14,938 nucleotides of DNA, taken from assembly GCA_900546675.1 (NCBI GenBank), contig URDQ01000051.1, positions 1 to 14,938 on the forward strand. The letters are read 5' to 3'. The DNA comes from an uncultured Porphyromonas sp. (GTDB lineage Bacteria; Bacteroidota; Bacteroidia; Bacteroidales; Porphyromonadaceae). The translations under genes were made by a program, and so were the position numbers. A model generated the notes under the pieces. That model saw only the letters and a list, made by a program, of their open reading frames with translations. It made no database searches and was not told where the DNA came from. Shown one piece after another: positions 12,941-14,938 of the stretch. Position 1 is the first letter of the stretch; each line of letters starts with the position of its first letter.

Positions 12941-13594
12941 ATGTTGATTATAGAGTACATATTACAGTTGGTCGGGGGCATTATCATAGGTCTCTGCATC
13001 TCCGCACCTATGGGGCCTGCTGGTATCCTCTGCCTACGGCGCGCTCTCGAGCAGGGGCGGCGTGCAGGGGTCATCACAGGGATAGGAGCTACGCTAGGTG
13101 ATTTGGTTTATGCGATTATGACCTACCTTTTTACAGGTATCTTGCTGGACTATATAGATCGCAATATGGTCCTCCTGCGTATTGTGGCTAGTCTGCTCTT
13201 CATCGGCTTTGCTACCTATCTATACTTTAGCACACCACGCCTAGAGGTGTCGCAGCGTGTGGTCGCAAAGATTAATCAGCGCAACCTCTCCCACCTAGCT
13301 AGTGGCTTCCTGCTGACTATCCCCAATCTGCTGATTGTCCCTGTCTATGTGGTTCTCTTTAGTCAGTTCAACTTCGTCTATCCGCTTGGCGAACCTCCCT
13401 ACGGGATGTTTGCTCTCGGACTTATCTCCATTGCCCTAGGGGCTCTCATTTGGTGGCTCTTTATTACTTACATAGCGACTCGTCTCAGAGACTTAGTGAG
13501 TCAGCGCAATCTGCGCATCTTCAACCGCATCTTTGCTCTTGTCTTTGCTGTGATAGCGGTCGTCTCGCTGTTTTACACATTTGTAGCTTTGTAA
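12941..13594 (+). CDS. LysE/RhtB-family exporter
   Basis: 217 residues with about six hydrophobic segments. The N-terminal pattern GGIIIGLCISAPMGPAGILC (residues 12-31), then LRRALEQGRRAGVITGIGATLGDLVY (32-57), is the hallmark of the LysE/RhtB family, which exports amino acids or related metabolites by a cation or proton gradient. Length (about 200-220) fits. The substrate cannot be told from sequence. It has its own promoter and is followed 34 bases later by the next membrane protein gene on the same strand, which may be co-transcribed since no terminator lies between. Confidence 0.85.
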   Translation: MLIIEYILQLVGGIIIGLCISAPMGPAGILCLRRALEQGRRAGVITGIGATLGDLVYAIMTYLFTGILLDYIDRNMVLLRIVASLLFIGFATYLYFSTPRLEVSQRVVAKINQRNLSHLASGFLLTIPNLLIVPVYVVLFSQFNFVYPLGEPPYGMFALGLISIALGALIWWLFITYIATRLRDLVSQRNLRIFNRIFALVFAVIAVVSLFYTFVAL

Positions 13595-13628
13595 AGGTAC
13601 ACCACAAGACTTATATACCTTATATATT

Positions 13629-14684
13629 ATGACAAAAGCAATCTCACGCCCCTCACGGAGCTTCTGGTGTGGGCTACTGCTGATGGCAGCTTTCGCAGGT
13701 GTGGCTGTCTTACTAGCGCAGCTACCACTCTTTAAGGAGACGCTCCGCATCTCTCCGCTTATCATAAGTGTCCTAATAGGCATGATCTATGCCAATACGC
13801 TACGGCACAAGCTTAACCCAGCTTGGGTGCCTGGGTTAGCCTTTTCATCGAAGCGTATCCTGCGCTTGGCGATTGTCTTCTATGCTTTTCGCCTTACGCT
13901 GACAGATATCTATGCTGCTGGGCTCACTGCCTTCGTTTATGACCTCATCATCGTCTCTTCGGTGATTCTCCTCGGGGTACTCATTGGTCGCTGTCTCAAG
14001 ATGGATCGCGACACTGCCATCCTCACTGCTTCGGGTAGTGCTATTTGCGGAGCTGCTGCAGTGCTAGGCACGGAGCCTGTGCTGGGCGCTAGCTCGGAGA
14101 AGACGGTCATAGCCGTTGCTACGGTGGTGCTTTTTGGTACGCTCAGTATGTTTGTCTATCCACTCGTCTATGCTACTGGGTGGCTGGGACTGACAGAGCA
14201 TCAGATGGCTATCTACACTGGGGGTACGCTCCACGAGGTGGCTCACGTGGCGGGTGCTGGTGGCGCTATGGGCGATGCTATCGCCTCGACAGCGACCATT
14301 ACGAAGATGATCCGTGTGATTCTCTTGGCTCCTTACCTCCTGATCCTCACCTCCGTCCTGCATCGTGGTGGGCGTGGAGGAGCTACAGTGCAGCGCAAGG
14401 TGTCGATTCCTTGGTTTGCCATTTGGTTCCTCATTATGATCTGTGTCAATACGCTGATCGTTTACCTTGCCAATCAGCAGGGTATGAGTGATCTCTACAG
14501 TCAGATCTGTGGTGGAATTCGCTGGGTAGACGACTTCGGACTCTGTATGGCTATGGCAGCACTCGGTAGCGATGCTTCGTTTGCTCGCTTCCGACAAGCT
14601 GGAGGCAAGCCCTTTCTCCTAGCTGGTGCGCTCTACCTATGGCTCACCATCGGGGGCTACTGTTTAATCCGCTTGATAGGGTAG
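13629..14684 (+). CDS. YeiH/UPF0324-family membrane protein, putative anion exporter
   Basis: 351 residues with about nine or ten hydrophobic segments. The family motifs are visible: GSAICGAAAVLGTEPVLGA from residue 136 and GGTLHEVAHVAGAGGAMG from residue 198. This is the UPF0324/YeiH family, often annotated as putative sulfate or sulfonate exporters; physiological substrates are largely unproven. Full length for the family (about 320-350). The ATG at 13629 lies after the AT-rich gap ACCTTATATATT. It probably forms a two-gene unit with the LysE-type exporter and is closed by the hairpin at 14752-14790. Confidence 0.87.
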   Translation: MTKAISRPSRSFWCGLLLMAAFAGVAVLLAQLPLFKETLRISPLIISVLIGMIYANTLRHKLNPAWVPGLAFSSKRILRLAIVFYAFRLTLTDIYAAGLTAFVYDLIIVSSVILLGVLIGRCLKMDRDTAILTASGSAICGAAAVLGTEPVLGASSEKTVIAVATVVLFGTLSMFVYPLVYATGWLGLTEHQMAIYTGGTLHEVAHVAGAGGAMGDAIASTATITKMIRVILLAPYLLILTSVLHRGGRGGATVQRKVSIPWFAIWFLIMICVNTLIVYLANQQGMSDLYSQICGGIRWVDDFGLCMAMAALGSDASFARFRQAGGKPFLLAGALYLWLTIGGYCLIRLIG

Positions 14685-14751
14685 GCTAATAGCTATGCTG
14701 AGTGCTGGGAAAGAGCTAAGGCGGTAGATTATAGTCAAACGCTACTTGACG

Positions 14752-14800
14752 ATAGCCACGTGGGGAAAGTCAAATCTCCATGTGGCTATTCTTTATTCAC
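14752..14800 (+). terminator. Probable terminator after the YeiH-family gene
   Basis: ATAGCCACGTGGGGA pairs with TCTCCATGTGGCTAT over 15 positions with two G-U pairs, loop AAGTCAAA, then TTCTTTATTC. The T tract is interrupted, but the long stem and its position 67 bases after the stop make a terminator likely. Confidence 0.78.
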
Positions 14801-14887
14801 TATATATAGGTGGGAGCGTATCGGGGACACGAGAGAGCCTATCTATAAGGTGTCTACGCTGTGCATCACTCCAATATCTCAAAATGA

Positions 14888-14938
14888 GACTGTTGCATAA
14901 AGGCGAATCGCTGTGTTGCTTTCGGGATTCGGCTTCGG
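14888..14938. mobile_element. Possible insertion-sequence or MITE end at the right edge
   Basis: GAGACTGTTGCATAA at about 14886-14900 resembles the GAGAC-TTGCA style terminal inverted repeats of some IS elements in Bacteroidales, and is followed by sequence of different character. No transposase is in view because the window ends here. Confidence 0.25.

Noticed and set aside
14064..14597. Minus-strand open frame of 177 codons opposite the YeiH-family gene
   Set aside because: The plus-strand gene has clear family motifs and full length; the antisense product is His/Ser/Thr-rich without recognisable structure.

Overview
The window looks like a stretch of a Bacteroidota (probably Bacteroidales, possibly Porphyromonas-like) chromosome carrying the right-hand part of an integrated phage. 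The lineage is inferred from several TAnnTTTG boxes (the -7 element of the Bacteroidota housekeeping sigma factor) placed just before genes, from starts that often lack strong Shine-Dalgarno sequences, and from a Bacteroidales-type HU-related protein. No species can be named from the sequence alone.

Bases 1 to about 11010 are read as prophage. A rightward late block runs: probable scaffold (235-1089), probable major capsid protein (1118-2416), small head-associated protein (2418-2822), two unrecognised structural candidates (2922-3806 and 3806-4582), coiled-coil fibre protein (4604-5902), membrane-anchored coiled-coil protein of holin type (5907-6281), HU-like DNA-binding protein (6565-7053), second fibre-like protein (7243-8028) and GH108-type endolysin (8075-8650). 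Then, on the opposite strand, come a higBA-type toxin-antitoxin pair (9415-8738) and a tyrosine integrase (10938-9499). The integrase lies beside a CAT-anticodon tRNA gene (11083-11010, minus strand) whose 3' end faces it, the usual arrangement for a phage integrated into a tRNA gene. Terminase, portal, regulatory and most tail genes are not in view and presumably lie to the left.

From the tRNA rightward the sequence looks like ordinary host chromosome: a C69-family dipeptidase with its own promoter and a strong terminator, a LysE-type exporter, a YeiH/UPF0324 membrane protein and another terminator. The last 50 bases may begin an insertion sequence.

The most unusual content lies between the phage genes. 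The gaps hold short arrays of 7-base units, either RTTAGAR or TTRGCTN, often five units (35 bases) long, several starting on the stop codon of the gene before. They occur beside copies of a 21-base palindrome (arm GGACGCTCGG) in larger inverted arrangements. Upstream of the HU-like gene three near-palindromes repeat at exactly 22-base spacing, resembling an operator array. The HU-like gene and second fibre gene use C-rich codons unlike the G/T-rich capsid block, suggesting a separately acquired cassette. The integrase gene has an unusual N-terminal extension whose DNA contains repeated GTTGCAAAT sites that could be integrase arm-type sites. No CRISPR array, reverse transcriptase or recognisable multi-gene defence system was seen beyond the toxin-antitoxin pair.
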